A stretch of 64,000 nucleotides of DNA from DTGL01 sp038895395. Its GTDB lineage: Archaea > Iainarchaeota > Iainarchaeia > Iainarchaeales > DTGL01. A program made the translations under genes and the position numbers. The notes below the pieces were generated by a model that searched no databases, was not told the origin of the DNA, and saw nothing but the letters and a program-made list of their open reading frames with translations. Numbering within the stretch: the stretch's first letter is position 1; each line of letters starts with the position of its first letter. The stretch covers positions 5,992 through 69,991 of the forward strand of contig JAWANJ010000001.1 of NCBI GenBank assembly GCA_038895395.1, read 5' to 3'. Shown here in pieces: positions 8,603 to 18,187 of the stretch.

Positions 8603-11305
8603 ATGGTCGAGAAATATGTATATGAATTTTCAGAAGGATCTAAAGAAGATAAACTGCTTTTAGGTGGAAAGGGCGCAAACCTAGCCGAAATGACGAAGCT
8701 TGGACTGCCTGTTCCTCCTGGTTTTATAATAACAACAAAAGCCTGTATCCATTTTTTGAAAAATAATTGCCAGTACCCGAAGGGCATGAAAGAGCAAGTT
8801 TTACAGGGTATAAAAAGGCTTGAGAAAAAAACAAAAAGAAAATTTGGTGGTTCACCAGCTCTTCTTGTTTCGGTGAGAAGTGGTGCACCAATTTCCATGC
8901 CAGGCATGATGGATACAATACTTAACCTTGGGATGAACGATGACGTAGCTGAGCAGATGATCAAAGAAACCAAGAATGAGCGCTTTGTGTACGATCTCTA
9001 TAGGCGTTTGATTCAGATGTTTGGTGAAACTGTAAAAGGCATTGATGCAAAAAAGTTTGATTCTGTTCTAGAACATGCAAAAAAGCAACGTGGCTTAAGA
9101 TTCGATTCAGAGCTTGATGCGAAAGAAATGAAAAAGATTGTGGAAAAGTTTAAGGGGATTTACAAAAAAGAAACACATGAAGATTTTCCCCAGGATGTTT
9201 ATGTACAGTTGTTTGAGGCAATAAACGCTGTTTTCAACTCATGGAATAGTAAGAGAGCTATAACTTACAGAAAGTTGGAGGGCATTCCTGATGGTATGGG
9301 CACAGCTGTGAATGTACAGATGATGGTTTATGGAAACAAAGACAATAAATCAGCAACTGGTGTTTTGTTTACAAGGAATCCATCCACTGGTGAAAAGGTA
9401 CTATATGGAGAATATTTAGTGGCGGCACAAGGTGAAGATGTTGTTGCAGGCATAAGAACCCCAAACGATATAAAGATGCTTGCCAAGGAGATGCCAAAAG
9501 TATATAAACAGATATTAAAGCTAGTGAACAAGCTTGAAAAACATTATCGTGATGTGCAAGATGTTGAATTTACAGTGGAAAGTGGAAAGCTTTATGTGCT
9601 ACAGACAAGAGAGGGCAAGCGTACAGCAATGGCTGCAGTAAAAATTGCAGTGGATATGGTAAAAGAAGGGCTTATAAGCAAAGAAGAGGCAATAATGAGA
9701 ATCAAGCCAGAACAGATAAATCAACTTCTCCACAAGCAAATAGACCCAGAAGCTAAGCTCAATGTGGTTGCTAAAGGTTTGCCTGCAAGTCCTGGAGCTG
9801 CTTCTGGAAAGGTAGTATTTGATGCTGATGTTGCTGAAGCGATGGGGCGAAACAACGAAAAGGTAATCCTGGTTAGGCCTGAGACAACCCCCGAAGATAT
9901 TCATGGGGTTATTGCAGCTAAAGGAGTATTAACCTCAAGAGGTGGTATGACAAGCCATGCTGCTGTAGTAGCCAGAGGAATGGGAAAACCTTGTGTTGCT
10001 GGTTGCGAGGCATTACAAATAGATCTTGAAAAGAAAGAGGCTAGAATAGGTGCCCTGATCATAAGGGAGTTTGACATAATAACAATAGATGGAAACACTG
10101 GAAATGTTATCTTAGGAGAGGCGCCAACTATTGAACCAAAGATAAGTGGGGAACTAAAAACTTTGCTTAGCTGGGCTGATTCAGTTAGGAAACTTGGGGT
10201 AAAAACCAATGCAGACAATCCTGTAGACTCAGCAAAAGCAAGAGAATTTGGAGCTGAAGGGATTGGCCTCTGTAGAACAGAGCATATGTTCATGGCCAAA
10301 GAAAGGGTCCCAGTTGTGCATGAGATGATCATGGCAACCACGCTTGAGGAAAGAAAAAAAGCTTTGGACAAACTTTTGCCAATGCAAAGGCAAGACTTTT
10401 ACGAGATGTTTAAAATAATGAACAACCTGCCAGTAACAATCAGGCTTCTTGATCCTCCACTACACGAGTTCTTACCAAGCAAGGATGCTCTAATTAAAGA
10501 GATAAGGATGCTAGAATGCGAGCAATGCAAAAAGAATGTTTCTCTGGCTGAAATAAAGGAAAAGGCTTTACTGCTTGAAAAGGCGAGAATGCTTTCAGAA
10601 GCTAACCCAATGCTTGGACATCGTGGTGTACGCTTAGGGATAACAATGCCTGAGGTTTATGAGATGCAAGTTCAAGCAATAATTGAGGCTGCGATAAAAG
10701 CAATTAGGGAAGGCTATAAGGTAAAGCTTCAGATTATGATTCCTCTCGTAGGTATAGACAAAGAATTAGCTATAATGTCTGAGCTTGTGAGAAAAAAAGC
10801 AGAAGAGGTTTGCGCGAGAGAAAATGTCAAAGTAAACTACAAGATAGGGACAATGATTGAACTACCCAGGGCTTGTGTTGTGGCTGACCAGATAGCAAAG
10901 TATGCTGAGTTCTTTTCTTTCGGAACAAATGACCTAACTCAAACGACTTTCGGTTTTTCTAGAGATGATGCAGAAGCCAAGTTTTTACCATATTATATTT
11001 CCAAAGGGATTCTTGACGAAAATCCATTTGCAGTTTTGGACACAGAAGGTGTTGGAGCCTTAATGAAGATGGCTGCAGAAAAAGCAAAGAAGGTAAACAA
11101 GAACATAGAGCTTGGAATTTGTGGCGAGCATGGTGGTAATCCACAATCAATAGAATTTTGCCATTTGATTGGACTTGACTATGTAAGCTGCTCTCCTTTC
11201 AGGGTTCCAGTGGCTAGACTTGCTGCTGCACAGGCAGCAATAAAGCACAATAATAAATCTACCAAGGGAGTAAAAAAGAAATTCAAAGATAAAAAGAAAA
11301 AGTAA
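8603..11305 (+). CDS. ppdK: Pyruvate, phosphate dikinase
   Basis: Interconverts pyruvate + ATP + Pi and PEP + AMP + PPi. The 900-aa protein has the full domain order: N-terminal ATP-grasp (VSVRSGAPISMPGMMDT), swivelling phosphohistidine domain with catalytic His452 in GGMTSHAAVVARG, and C-terminal TIM-barrel PEP/pyruvate domain with Cys840 in GICGEHGG, matching His455 and Cys831 of the Clostridium symbiosum enzyme. The last 15 residues are a Lys-rich tail. A strong Shine-Dalgarno AGGAGGG precedes ATG. In archaea it works in gluconeogenesis or as a pyruvate kinase substitute, which fits the sugar-phosphate and glycogen genes at 19550-30474. Confidence 0.97.
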   Translation: MVEKYVYEFSEGSKEDKLLLGGKGANLAEMTKLGLPVPPGFIITTKACIHFLKNNCQYPKGMKEQVLQGIKRLEKKTKRKFGGSPALLVSVRSGAPISMPGMMDTILNLGMNDDVAEQMIKETKNERFVYDLYRRLIQMFGETVKGIDAKKFDSVLEHAKKQRGLRFDSELDAKEMKKIVEKFKGIYKKETHEDFPQDVYVQLFEAINAVFNSWNSKRAITYRKLEGIPDGMGTAVNVQMMVYGNKDNKSATGVLFTRNPSTGEKVLYGEYLVAAQGEDVVAGIRTPNDIKMLAKEMPKVYKQILKLVNKLEKHYRDVQDVEFTVESGKLYVLQTREGKRTAMAAVKIAVDMVKEGLISKEEAIMRIKPEQINQLLHKQIDPEAKLNVVAKGLPASPGAASGKVVFDADVAEAMGRNNEKVILVRPETTPEDIHGVIAAKGVLTSRGGMTSHAAVVARGMGKPCVAGCEALQIDLEKKEARIGALIIREFDIITIDGNTGNVILGEAPTIEPKISGELKTLLSWADSVRKLGVKTNADNPVDSAKAREFGAEGIGLCRTEHMFMAKERVPVVHEMIMATTLEERKKALDKLLPMQRQDFYEMFKIMNNLPVTIRLLDPPLHEFLPSKDALIKEIRMLECEQCKKNVSLAEIKEKALLLEKARMLSEANPMLGHRGVRLGITMPEVYEMQVQAIIEAAIKAIREGYKVKLQIMIPLVGIDKELAIMSELVRKKAEEVCARENVKVNYKIGTMIELPRACVVADQIAKYAEFFSFGTNDLTQTTFGFSRDDAEAKFLPYYISKGILDENPFAVLDTEGVGALMKMAAEKAKKVNKNIELGICGEHGGNPQSIEFCHLIGLDYVSCSPFRVPVARLAAAQAAIKHNNKSTKGVKKKFKDKKKK

Positions 11306-11320
11306 CGATTGTAGCACAGA

Positions 11321-11329
11321 GATATAAAT
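11321..11329 (+). promoter_or_regulatory. TATA box of pus10
   Basis: GATATAAAT is centred about 25 nt before the ATG of pus10, and no Shine-Dalgarno lies between them. That spacing is typical of archaeal leaderless transcripts. Confidence 0.5.
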
Positions 11330-11350
11330 TTTGCCGGCATTATTTTTAAG

Positions 11351-12358
11351 ATGGGCCCAATTAGGTTTGAATTCAATGGTTTTAACAAGGATCTTGTAGA
11401 GCAACTTTGCAGTAGGATTGCTGAGGCATTGAAAGAGTATGAATTTGACAGTTTTCTTGTTGGTTGCACTTTTGAGGATTACCTAAGTGATGAAGGCAAA
11501 GAAATACTAAGAAAAGAATTTCAACCACTTGTAGTGAAGAGGCTGGAGGAATTATTAAAAAAGAAAGCAGACTATTCTAAACCACAAATTGATATTTTGA
11601 TAAACTTTAATCAAGATTTAGTTTATTTTTTAGTGCACTCAGTCTATGTTACTGGCAGGTATAGAAAATATGCCAAATTATACCAAACAAGACATTACTG
11701 TTATAGATGCAAAGGGCGTGGTTGTGACTTTTGCAAGCAAAAAGGTGTTTTAAGCAACGAGTCTGTTGAAGAACTTATTGCAAAATATCTTGTGCCAGCT
11801 TTTGAAGCATTGAGTGCGAAGTTTCATGGTGCAGGCAGAGAAGATGCTGACGTTAGGATGCTGGGACCTGGCAGAGAGTTTGTGATGCAAATCATAGAAC
11901 CAAAAAAAAGAAAGGTAGATTTGAGGCATATAGAAAAGGAAATAAATGAAAAAGAAGCTGGAAAAATTGAAGTGATTGGTCTTTCTTTTTGTGAAAAGGA
12001 GACTATTGCAAAAATAAAAGCTAAGAAAAGCAGGAAGGTTTACGCTGCAACTGTTAAGTGTGAAAATCTTCCTGATGAAGCAAAAGTTGTTGGCCTTTTA
12101 GGACAATATGTTGTTGCCCAAAGAACCCCAACCAGGGTACTGAGAAGACGTGCTAACATTTTGAGATATAGAAAGGTTGAAATTAAAAAAGCCTTTATTG
12201 AAAATGGGTTTTTGAAACTTGAGATGATAGCTGATTCAGGGCTTTACATAAAGGAATTTATATCTGGTGACAGTGGAAGAACAGACCCCAGCATCTCGAA
12301 AATGCTTCAGCAGAATTGCGAATGTGTTGAACTTGATGTCGTGGACATAATTGAGTAA
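11351..12358 (+). CDS. pus10: tRNA pseudouridine(54/55) synthase Pus10
   Basis: Makes pseudouridine at positions 54 and/or 55 of the tRNA T loop in archaea. The 335-aa protein has an N-terminal RNA-binding region with a zinc knuckle (Cys117, Cys120, Cys125, Cys128 in YCYRCKGRGCDFC) and the catalytic domain with GREDADVRMLGPGREF; Asp165 is the probable nucleophile. Later motifs RTPTRVLRRRA and SGLYIKEFISGDSGRT are as in the family. It is somewhat shorter than many archaeal Pus10 proteins (about 390-430 aa), mainly in the N-terminal THUMP-containing part. Probably transcribed leaderless from the box at 11321. Confidence 0.93.
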   Translation: MGPIRFEFNGFNKDLVEQLCSRIAEALKEYEFDSFLVGCTFEDYLSDEGKEILRKEFQPLVVKRLEELLKKKADYSKPQIDILINFNQDLVYFLVHSVYVTGRYRKYAKLYQTRHYCYRCKGRGCDFCKQKGVLSNESVEELIAKYLVPAFEALSAKFHGAGREDADVRMLGPGREFVMQIIEPKKRKVDLRHIEKEINEKEAGKIEVIGLSFCEKETIAKIKAKKSRKVYAATVKCENLPDEAKVVGLLGQYVVAQRTPTRVLRRRANILRYRKVEIKKAFIENGFLKLEMIADSGLYIKEFISGDSGRTDPSISKMLQQNCECVELDVVDIIE

Positions 12359-12396
12359 ATTGTTTTTTGTATCATTAGCACATTCAAAAAGTTAAC

Positions 12397-13461
12397 TTAT
12401 ATATCTCTGTTTATAGCAAAATCAGCAAATGCTTTAAGCTCTTGCTTGCCATCATTATTTGGAATTTTTTTGTCAATTTTGGCCCAAGCTTTTTTAACTA
12501 TGGTTCTGGCTTTATTTATTGAATAATATATAGCACCTGATTTTTTAATCAAAGCTATTGCTCTTAGAATTTTGTCTTTATCCTTTGTGTGCAAGTTTAG
12601 TATTTGCTCAAGCTCTTCAGCTTCTTTTTTAGGTAAATTTTGAAATGCTTTTATTACTAAAAGCGTGCGTTTACCTTCGCTTATGTCTTCGCCTATTTCT
12701 TTCCCCCAATCTGTGCTTTTTGGAGCAATATTCAAAATATCATCTTGTATCTGAAAGGCAACACCTAGAGCCTCACCAAAATTGCCCAATGCTTCGATTT
12801 GGGTTTTTTTAGCATTGGCAAGCACAGCACCTAACTTTGCAGCAAATCTAGCCAAAACACCAGTCTTGTAAGCACACATTTGAAGATAAGCGGATTCGCT
12901 AATAACCTTGCTTTTACCTTTATGCCACCATATGTCCATTGCCTGTCCAACACTAAGGCGAAGCATTTCTTGGGCATAAATATTGTATATTTTAATAATC
13001 TTTTTTTCTGGTAGATTATATTTGTTGTTATACAGAATTTCAAGCGGTATGAAGTACATGGCGTTGCCAGTGTTAACAGCACAGTCGATGCCGTATATTT
13101 TATGCATTGCTGGCTTTCCACGCCTTAAATCTGCATTATCTTCAACATCATCCACAAGCAAAGTACCTTCATGTACAAACTCAATTAGCGGTGCAAATTT
13201 AACTGCAAGTTCCTCTGGGCCATTAAGAGCTTTGCAAGCAGAAATCATAAGTGCTGGTCGCCAGCGTTTGCCCCCTCTGTTTAGAAATTCCCAAACTTGA
13301 TCTGTCAGGCCTTCTTGTATGGTCTTTGTATCATAGCAATATTTTGGTTCACCAAGAGCTCTTTTAACCCAAAACTTTGCACTTTTTGGAAAAACATTTT
13401 CAAGTTCTTTGTCAATTGCTTTTTTCTTTTCAGATATTATATCCATGGCATCTAAAGTCAT
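12397..13461 (-). CDS. Polyprenyl diphosphate synthase (probably geranylgeranyl or farnesyl-geranyl)
   Basis: Chain-elongating trans-prenyltransferase supplying C20/C25 chains for archaeal lipids. The 354-aa protein has GGKRWRPAL (63-71) and the first Asp-rich motif DDVEDNADLRRG (104-115) as in the family. The second motif reads QDDILN, with Asn where most short-chain synthases have the last Asp of DDxxD; the following DWGKEIGEDISEGKRT region is intact. Small residues sit before the first motif (EGTLLVDD), consistent with products of C20 or longer. GGGP synthase at 44671 would use the product. Read from its own promoter; AT-rich TTAAATAAAT precedes the ATG. Confidence 0.9.
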   Translation of the reverse strand: MTLDAMDIISEKKKAIDKELENVFPKSAKFWVKRALGEPKYCYDTKTIQEGLTDQVWEFLNRGGKRWRPALMISACKALNGPEELAVKFAPLIEFVHEGTLLVDDVEDNADLRRGKPAMHKIYGIDCAVNTGNAMYFIPLEILYNNKYNLPEKKIIKIYNIYAQEMLRLSVGQAMDIWWHKGKSKVISESAYLQMCAYKTGVLARFAAKLGAVLANAKKTQIEALGNFGEALGVAFQIQDDILNIAPKSTDWGKEIGEDISEGKRTLLVIKAFQNLPKKEAEELEQILNLHTKDKDKILRAIALIKKSGAIYYSINKARTIVKKAWAKIDKKIPNNDGKQELKAFADFAINRDI

Positions 13462-13515
13462 AAGAATTATAAGCTGGGATTTATTTAATAAGCTTGCTAA
13501 GTTTTTACTAAAAAG

Positions 13516-14934
13516 TCATTGTATTTCAAGACATCTAAAGATTTGTTCATCAAGTTTTTTATCCAGGATTTCTATGAATTCTTGGAGTTTTTCTCGCGGT
13601 ATTTTTGCTCCAGCAGCTACTTGATGGCCGCCACCCTCAGCTTTTGTATCAAGTAATTCGCAACATAGCCTCATTAAAAGCCCAAGGTTCAAACCTTTTT
13701 TTACAAGTTCATAGTTTGCTCTTACACTGACTTTAATAAAGCCATCATCCGTTTCAGCAAAAGCAACTATGGGCTTTGTTGGGGATATCACATTGCTTGA
13801 GTAAAGCATTCCTGCCACAATCCCAATTATAGAATCTTTTATGCGTTTACCTGCGTTAAAATAGTAGAAATTTTTGGCTTCTTGAATGCCTTCCTTTAGC
13901 ATGAGCTCTAAACCCTCACGAATGTTTTTTCTGTGTTCAACAAGCATGCTTAAAGCTTGTTTATAGTAATAACCCCTGTCGCCCATGCATATTTCAAATC
14001 CAATTTTTGAAAAGTTGTTCCTGCCACAGGCATTTAGAAGCGTTGCATACTCTTTTGCATCTCTAAGAGGCCCAGAAGACTCTTTGAGTAGTGTGTAAAC
14101 GTTTCCGATGAGACGCGTTATTTTCCATTCAGGAACCTCATTTGAGCGCAAGTAAACTATAAGTGCTGTTGCCAATCTTTGTTTTTCTTCTAGCATAAGG
14201 TCTTCATAACAGAGCCAGTGATCATTTCTTTTTAACTCAAAACCATTTTCTATTAGAAAGTGTGTTGTGTTTTCTTCGTTGCCTGTAAGTCCTGGAAGTA
14301 TTGGGTCTAAGGAATATGCAATAAATTGCACTAAAGGCCTTGTAAATCTTCCATAAAGCCTTATGTCTTTTTTTACTTCTATTAGATTTTTGTTTTCAGC
14401 CTCTTTTAGTATTAAATTATTGAGCCCTTTTAGAGAGCCATCAATATCCTGAATGTCCCCCAAAGAACCAATTATGGCAAGATGTGCTGAGTCCTCAACA
14501 TTTGAAATTTTTTTAGCAACCAGGTAAGTAAGGGTTGAGCTACTGGCGTCTGTTGAGCCATTTATGTTAAAGTGCCAACAATTTAGAATATTGTCTGTTT
14601 TAGGAGCTTTTGGCTGATGGTGATCTATCACAACAAAGTTATTGCCAAGGGTTTCTTTTAACTCATCTATGTAGGATGACCCAAAATCTAAAAATACAAA
14701 AAATTTGTTCAATTCTGCGAGCTCTTTAGCAGTGTCTTTGTACATCTGCTTTAGCGCTTTTGAGGAAAAACTTTTGTTTGCATCTTGAAGGGCTTTTGCC
14801 ATTATTGCCGCACTTGCTATGCCGTCTGCATCGTAATGGTGAATTATTAGGATGTCATCACTATGAAGTATTTTTTCAGCTACTATAGTTGCATGCAGCT
14901 CTAGGTTTTTTATTTTATCATCTTGGCAAGTCAT
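13516..14934 (-). CDS. DHH-family nuclease, archaeal RecJ/GAN type
   Basis: A single-strand exonuclease of the GINS-associated nuclease (archaeal RecJ, Cdc45-related) group, acting in replication or repair. Its 472 aa contain the metal-binding motifs in order: YDADGIASA (Asp35, Asp37), FLDFGSS (Asp83), VIDHHQ (Asp104-His105-His106) and GSLGDIQD (Asp160). The DHHA1 domain ends with EGGGHQVAAGA. All predicted ligands are present, so it should be active. It could instead act on short oligonucleotides, as some DHH proteins do; length and the GGGH motif favour GAN. Confidence 0.88.
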   Translation of the reverse strand: MTCQDDKIKNLELHATIVAEKILHSDDILIIHHYDADGIASAAIMAKALQDANKSFSSKALKQMYKDTAKELAELNKFFVFLDFGSSYIDELKETLGNNFVVIDHHQPKAPKTDNILNCWHFNINGSTDASSSTLTYLVAKKISNVEDSAHLAIIGSLGDIQDIDGSLKGLNNLILKEAENKNLIEVKKDIRLYGRFTRPLVQFIAYSLDPILPGLTGNEENTTHFLIENGFELKRNDHWLCYEDLMLEEKQRLATALIVYLRSNEVPEWKITRLIGNVYTLLKESSGPLRDAKEYATLLNACGRNNFSKIGFEICMGDRGYYYKQALSMLVEHRKNIREGLELMLKEGIQEAKNFYYFNAGKRIKDSIIGIVAGMLYSSNVISPTKPIVAFAETDDGFIKVSVRANYELVKKGLNLGLLMRLCCELLDTKAEGGGHQVAAGAKIPREKLQEFIEILDKKLDEQIFRCLEIQ

Positions 14935-15016
14935 TACTAATATGTGCTTTTATTATTGTTTAAAACTTAATCTTGGTGCTTTTCCCTTAAAAGCCGGAAA
15001 TAGTTTAGGTTGGGGT

Positions 15017-15029
15017 TAAATATATTTTA
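15017..15029 (+). promoter_or_regulatory. TATA box before the coiled-coil protein and coaE-coaD
   Basis: TTAAATATATTTT is centred about 27 nt before ATG 15051. No Shine-Dalgarno intervenes, so a leaderless transcript probably starts here and continues into coaE and coaD. Confidence 0.5.
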
Positions 15030-15050
15030 CCTTTGTTGAAAAGTTTTTTT

Positions 15051-16349
15051 ATGAGTCTTTTCAAAAAGTTTCTCAAGATTTTCTTTAGAGCACGGAGAGA
15101 AAAAACTTTAAAGATGAGCGTCGAAAATGCAAAAAAAAGGTTGAGTGATTTAAGAAACAGAAATCGTGCACTCAAAGAAGAAATACCACGCTTATTTTCA
15201 GAAATAAGGGAAGAACTTGCAGAGCTAAGAAAACTCGTCGGTGAGCTTGAATTTGAGTCTCCAGAGATGGAAAACGTGCACTTTAAGAAGGTTGTACAGA
15301 CTAGCAAAAAAGATTTTGTGAGAAAGGCTTTGATGCTTTTAGATAAGCTTGAACCACCGCTTAAAATAAATGTGACCTCTGTAAAGAGATACTATGAAAA
15401 TGCTAATAAAGAGATTGAGAGGAGTATTTTCAGCAGCAGAAAAAACATAAGTTATGCTTCTGTAGGGCTTCCAAAACATATGAGGGCTATTGGGCAAAAC
15501 TTTGACTCAATTTCTAAAAGACTTCAAACACTTGGAAGCGTAATCTCAGAAAATAAAGATATTTTTTCTGAAGTTGTTGACATCAAGATTTCTGATTTAG
15601 AAAAGGTTGATGGAAAAATAAAAGAGCTCAACAATGAACTAAAAGAATTGGATGCAAAAATCGCCCCCATAGAAGCTGAGCTACAAATGCTAAATAGAGA
15701 GATTTCATTACTGATGGAATCAAAAGAAGCAAAAACAGCTTTTGCACTTATTGATGAGAAAAAAAATTTAGAAGAAAAAAAAGCAAAAATCAAAGACGGG
15801 GTTGTTTCTGAGCTAACTTCACTTAGAAGAATGCTGAAGAAGTTTGAAAATTTATGCAAAAAAGGTGGTTATGAGCTAAGCCATGATGTTTTGTCAAATC
15901 TTGAAAAGATGATTCGAAACAGTGAGCTTTTGTTAAAGGCAGATCCCAAGGGCGAAAGCATTAAGCAAGTGCTAAAAGAGCTTAAACACAGCATAGAAAC
16001 AAGGGCTTTACCAGTTAAAGAAGAGGAAGTTGAAATTTATCTAAAAAGGGTCGATAACCTATTGGCTAAAGATTTTTTCAGCGATTTCTTTTGGCCTTTA
16101 AATGAGATTGACGCGAGGATTATACAAATTGATAAGGAACTTAAAGATAATACGACAAGCACAAAAATTGCTGATATTAAGCAAGAGATCTCAAGGTTAG
16201 AGCGTGAGATAAGCTCTTTGAAGCTCAGCAGAGAGAAGATTTATAAAAGCATGGATCTTTTGAATGAAGAACTTAAGAGAAAGGCTGAAGAGCTTTCCGT
16301 AGTGCTTTCAGAGATTTTTTGTCAAAAAGTTTTAGTAGAGGTGCACTGA
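15051..16349 (+). CDS. Long coiled-coil protein of unknown function
   Basis: The 432-aa protein is almost wholly charged heptad-like helix (for example KIKELNNELKELDAKIAP and QEISRLEREISSLK). The N-terminus MSLFKKFLKIFFRARREK is amphipathic and basic and could touch the membrane, but there is no clear membrane span. A middle section near 100-170 is less repetitive and may be globular. I see no catalytic motif. The start is ATG 15051, about 27 nt from a TATA box; an in-frame TTG at 15033 lies between the two. Its TGA overlaps the coaE ATG by one base, so the genes are translationally coupled; any link to CoA synthesis is otherwise unsupported. Confidence 0.75.
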   Translation: MSLFKKFLKIFFRARREKTLKMSVENAKKRLSDLRNRNRALKEEIPRLFSEIREELAELRKLVGELEFESPEMENVHFKKVVQTSKKDFVRKALMLLDKLEPPLKINVTSVKRYYENANKEIERSIFSSRKNISYASVGLPKHMRAIGQNFDSISKRLQTLGSVISENKDIFSEVVDIKISDLEKVDGKIKELNNELKELDAKIAPIEAELQMLNREISLLMESKEAKTAFALIDEKKNLEEKKAKIKDGVVSELTSLRRMLKKFENLCKKGGYELSHDVLSNLEKMIRNSELLLKADPKGESIKQVLKELKHSIETRALPVKEEEVEIYLKRVDNLLAKDFFSDFFWPLNEIDARIIQIDKELKDNTTSTKIADIKQEISRLEREISSLKLSREKIYKSMDLLNEELKRKAEELSVVLSEIFCQKVLVEVH

Positions 16350-16903
16350 TGGTTTTGGTCGCAATAACAGGAAACATTGCCTGTGGCAAAAGCACATTAT
16401 TAAATGAGTTTAGAAAATTAGGAGAAAAATGCATAGATTGTGATGAGATAAGCCGTGAAGTTTATAAGCTAAAAACTGTAAAAAAGATGTTGGTAAAAAC
16501 TTTTGGTACTTGTGACAGAAAAAAGATTGCAAAAATTGTTTTCAGAGATCACAAAGCAAGAAAAAAATTGGAAGCCATAATTCACCCATTTATTTTAAGA
16601 AGGTTAAAAAGGTTTATAGATTCGAGAAGTGAAGACAGGTTTTTTATTGAAGTTCCATTATTGTATGAATGCTCACTTGAAAAGTTTTTTGACTATGTGG
16701 TTGTTGTGAAGGCCCCAAAGAAGATACAATTAAAAAGAATTGTCAGCCGTGGGTTAACTGAAGAAGAAGCTTTATTGAGAATCAAAACACAGTTTCCTCT
16801 AAGCAAAAAGATAAAGATGGCTGACTTTGTTGTTGATGGCACTAAAAACAAAAGTCAATTAAAACAGATTGCAAAAGATATTATTGAGAGGGTGAAAACT
16901 TGA
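16349..16903 (+). CDS. coaE: Dephospho-CoA kinase, bacterial CoaE type
   Basis: Phosphorylates dephospho-CoA on the 3'-OH in the last step of CoA synthesis. The 184-aa protein has the P-loop AITGNIACGKST (5-16), the CoaE motif IDCDEISREVY, and VPLLYECSLEKFFDYVVVV followed by RI..QF and ADFVVDG. Most archaea use an unrelated GTP-dependent kinase, so this looks like a bacterial acquisition. ATG 16349 overlaps the preceding stop (TGATG) and has GAGGTG 5 nt upstream; an in-frame TTG at 16319 has no such site. It overlaps coaD by 4 nt. Confidence 0.92.
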   Translation: MVLVAITGNIACGKSTLLNEFRKLGEKCIDCDEISREVYKLKTVKKMLVKTFGTCDRKKIAKIVFRDHKARKKLEAIIHPFILRRLKRFIDSRSEDRFFIEVPLLYECSLEKFFDYVVVVKAPKKIQLKRIVSRGLTEEEALLRIKTQFPLSKKIKMADFVVDGTKNKSQLKQIAKDIIERVKT

Positions 16904-17403
16904 AAAACCAAAGCACAAACCCCAAGGTTGCCGTATATCCTGGAACATTTGATCCTATAACTTATGGTCATATTGATGTAATCGAGCGCGCCAGCAAAAT
17001 TTTTGATAAGGTTATTGTTGCTGTAACAAACAATCCTCGGAAACAACCTTTGTTTACAGTAGAAGAGAGGGTTACTCTAGCAAAAGAAGCGTTAAAACAC
17101 ATACCAAACATCGAAGTTGATAGTTTCGAAGGTTTGCTTGTGAACTATATGAAAAGCAAAAAAGCAAAGACCGTTTTGCGCGGCCTACGTGAAATGAGTG
17201 ATTTTAGCTATGAGTTTCAGCAGGCGATAATTAATAGAAAACTCTACGAAGAGATTGACACTGTTTTTATTATGACGAGTCCAAAGTATTTTTACATCAA
17301 TTCTAGTGTTGTTAAAGAGCTGGCCTCGTTAGGTGCATGCATCAAAGAGCTTGTACCACCAGTTGTTGAAAAAAAGATTTTTGAGAAATTCAAGAAATCT
17401 TAG
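16900..17403 (+). CDS. coaD: Phosphopantetheine adenylyltransferase, bacterial CoaD type
   Basis: Transfers AMP to 4'-phosphopantetheine, the step before CoaE. The 167-aa protein carries the bacterial CoaD signature AVYPGTFDPITYGHIDVIER (nucleotide-binding GHID at 23-26), LRGLREMSDFSYEFQ and SSVVKELASLG. Archaea generally use a different cytidylyltransferase-fold PPAT, so coaE and coaD together look like a bacterial CoA-finishing pair acquired as a unit. Translation starts at TTG 16900, overlapping the coaE stop (TTGA) and 6 nt after GGTG. Its 3' end overlaps the convergent gene by 14 nt. Confidence 0.94.
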   Translation: MKNQSTNPKVAVYPGTFDPITYGHIDVIERASKIFDKVIVAVTNNPRKQPLFTVEERVTLAKEALKHIPNIEVDSFEGLLVNYMKSKKAKTVLRGLREMSDFSYEFQQAIINRKLYEEIDTVFIMTSPKYFYINSSVVKELASLGACIKELVPPVVEKKIFEKFKKS

Positions 17404-18187
17404 CATGTTTTGTGCCTTTTAACAGGTTATCTTTGTATTTTCTGAATTCGAGAATAATATCAATTGCGCGCTCTCTTTCTCTTTCTTTGTTTAAATATCT
17501 TTTTTCACGATCAGCAAGCATCAGAAGATGTTTCATTTTTTTCTCTATTTGATATGGTTCCAGAAGTGGTTTTTCAGATTTTTTAATGTTAGATTTAAGC
17601 TCTTGTTCAGTTATGTTATATTTTACCAGGATTTCCTTTTCTATTGCTTCTAGTTGCTCAACTTTTATCTTTTCAAATATGTTACAAAGAGCAATGCTTT
17701 GCACGCCTTTAAAGGGGATTGTTCTTTTGTGCATTGCACTAACAAAAGAAGGCACCTTTTTAAACAATGCTAAGTTGTCCTGTGTTTCCAAGAGTAATTT
17801 TTGAAGTTTGTCTGTACTTAGCTGCAAATATAGGAGCCTTGTTTTTATTGGCTCTATCATGTGTTTGTATTCTCGAATTGTTAAGGACCTCTTCAGGAAA
17901 TCATGTTTTAGGGTGGTCTCTATTGACTTTAAGAATTGCATTTCTGATTTATTTTTGTTTATAAGTGTATGGCACACTTTGGCGAGGTTTTCGAAGCCTA
18001 TCTGCTCCGTTTTATTCTTTAGAACATCCTTTTTTAGTTTATTGATTTCCTTTATCACATGCTTTTCAATATCCGTGCTAGGAATTTTACTTAGCAAAAA
18101 AGCGTCAATCTCTTTTAGTCGCTGCTGCCTTATACGTTTTAGGGCTTTCTTTAGGTTGTCTTTGTTTGTAAACGCTGTTACAGTCAT
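17390..18187 (-). CDS. Unrecognised helical protein
   Basis: About 265 aa of mostly alpha-helical, Lys/Leu/Ile-rich sequence with short coiled-coil segments; no signal peptide and no motif I recognise. The C-terminal part (DREKRYLNKERERERAID) is strongly charged. The reading frame is open upstream to a TTG at 18235, but I prefer ATG 18187 because an AT-rich box (about 18211-18225) sits 25-35 nt before it and the TTG has no Shine-Dalgarno. It ends inside the 3' end of the convergent coaD gene (14-nt overlap). Confidence 0.65.
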   Translation of the reverse strand: MTVTAFTNKDNLKKALKRIRQQRLKEIDAFLLSKIPSTDIEKHVIKEINKLKKDVLKNKTEQIGFENLAKVCHTLINKNKSEMQFLKSIETTLKHDFLKRSLTIREYKHMIEPIKTRLLYLQLSTDKLQKLLLETQDNLALFKKVPSFVSAMHKRTIPFKGVQSIALCNIFEKIKVEQLEAIEKEILVKYNITEQELKSNIKKSEKPLLEPYQIEKKMKHLLMLADREKRYLNKERERERAIDIILEFRKYKDNLLKGTKHAKIS

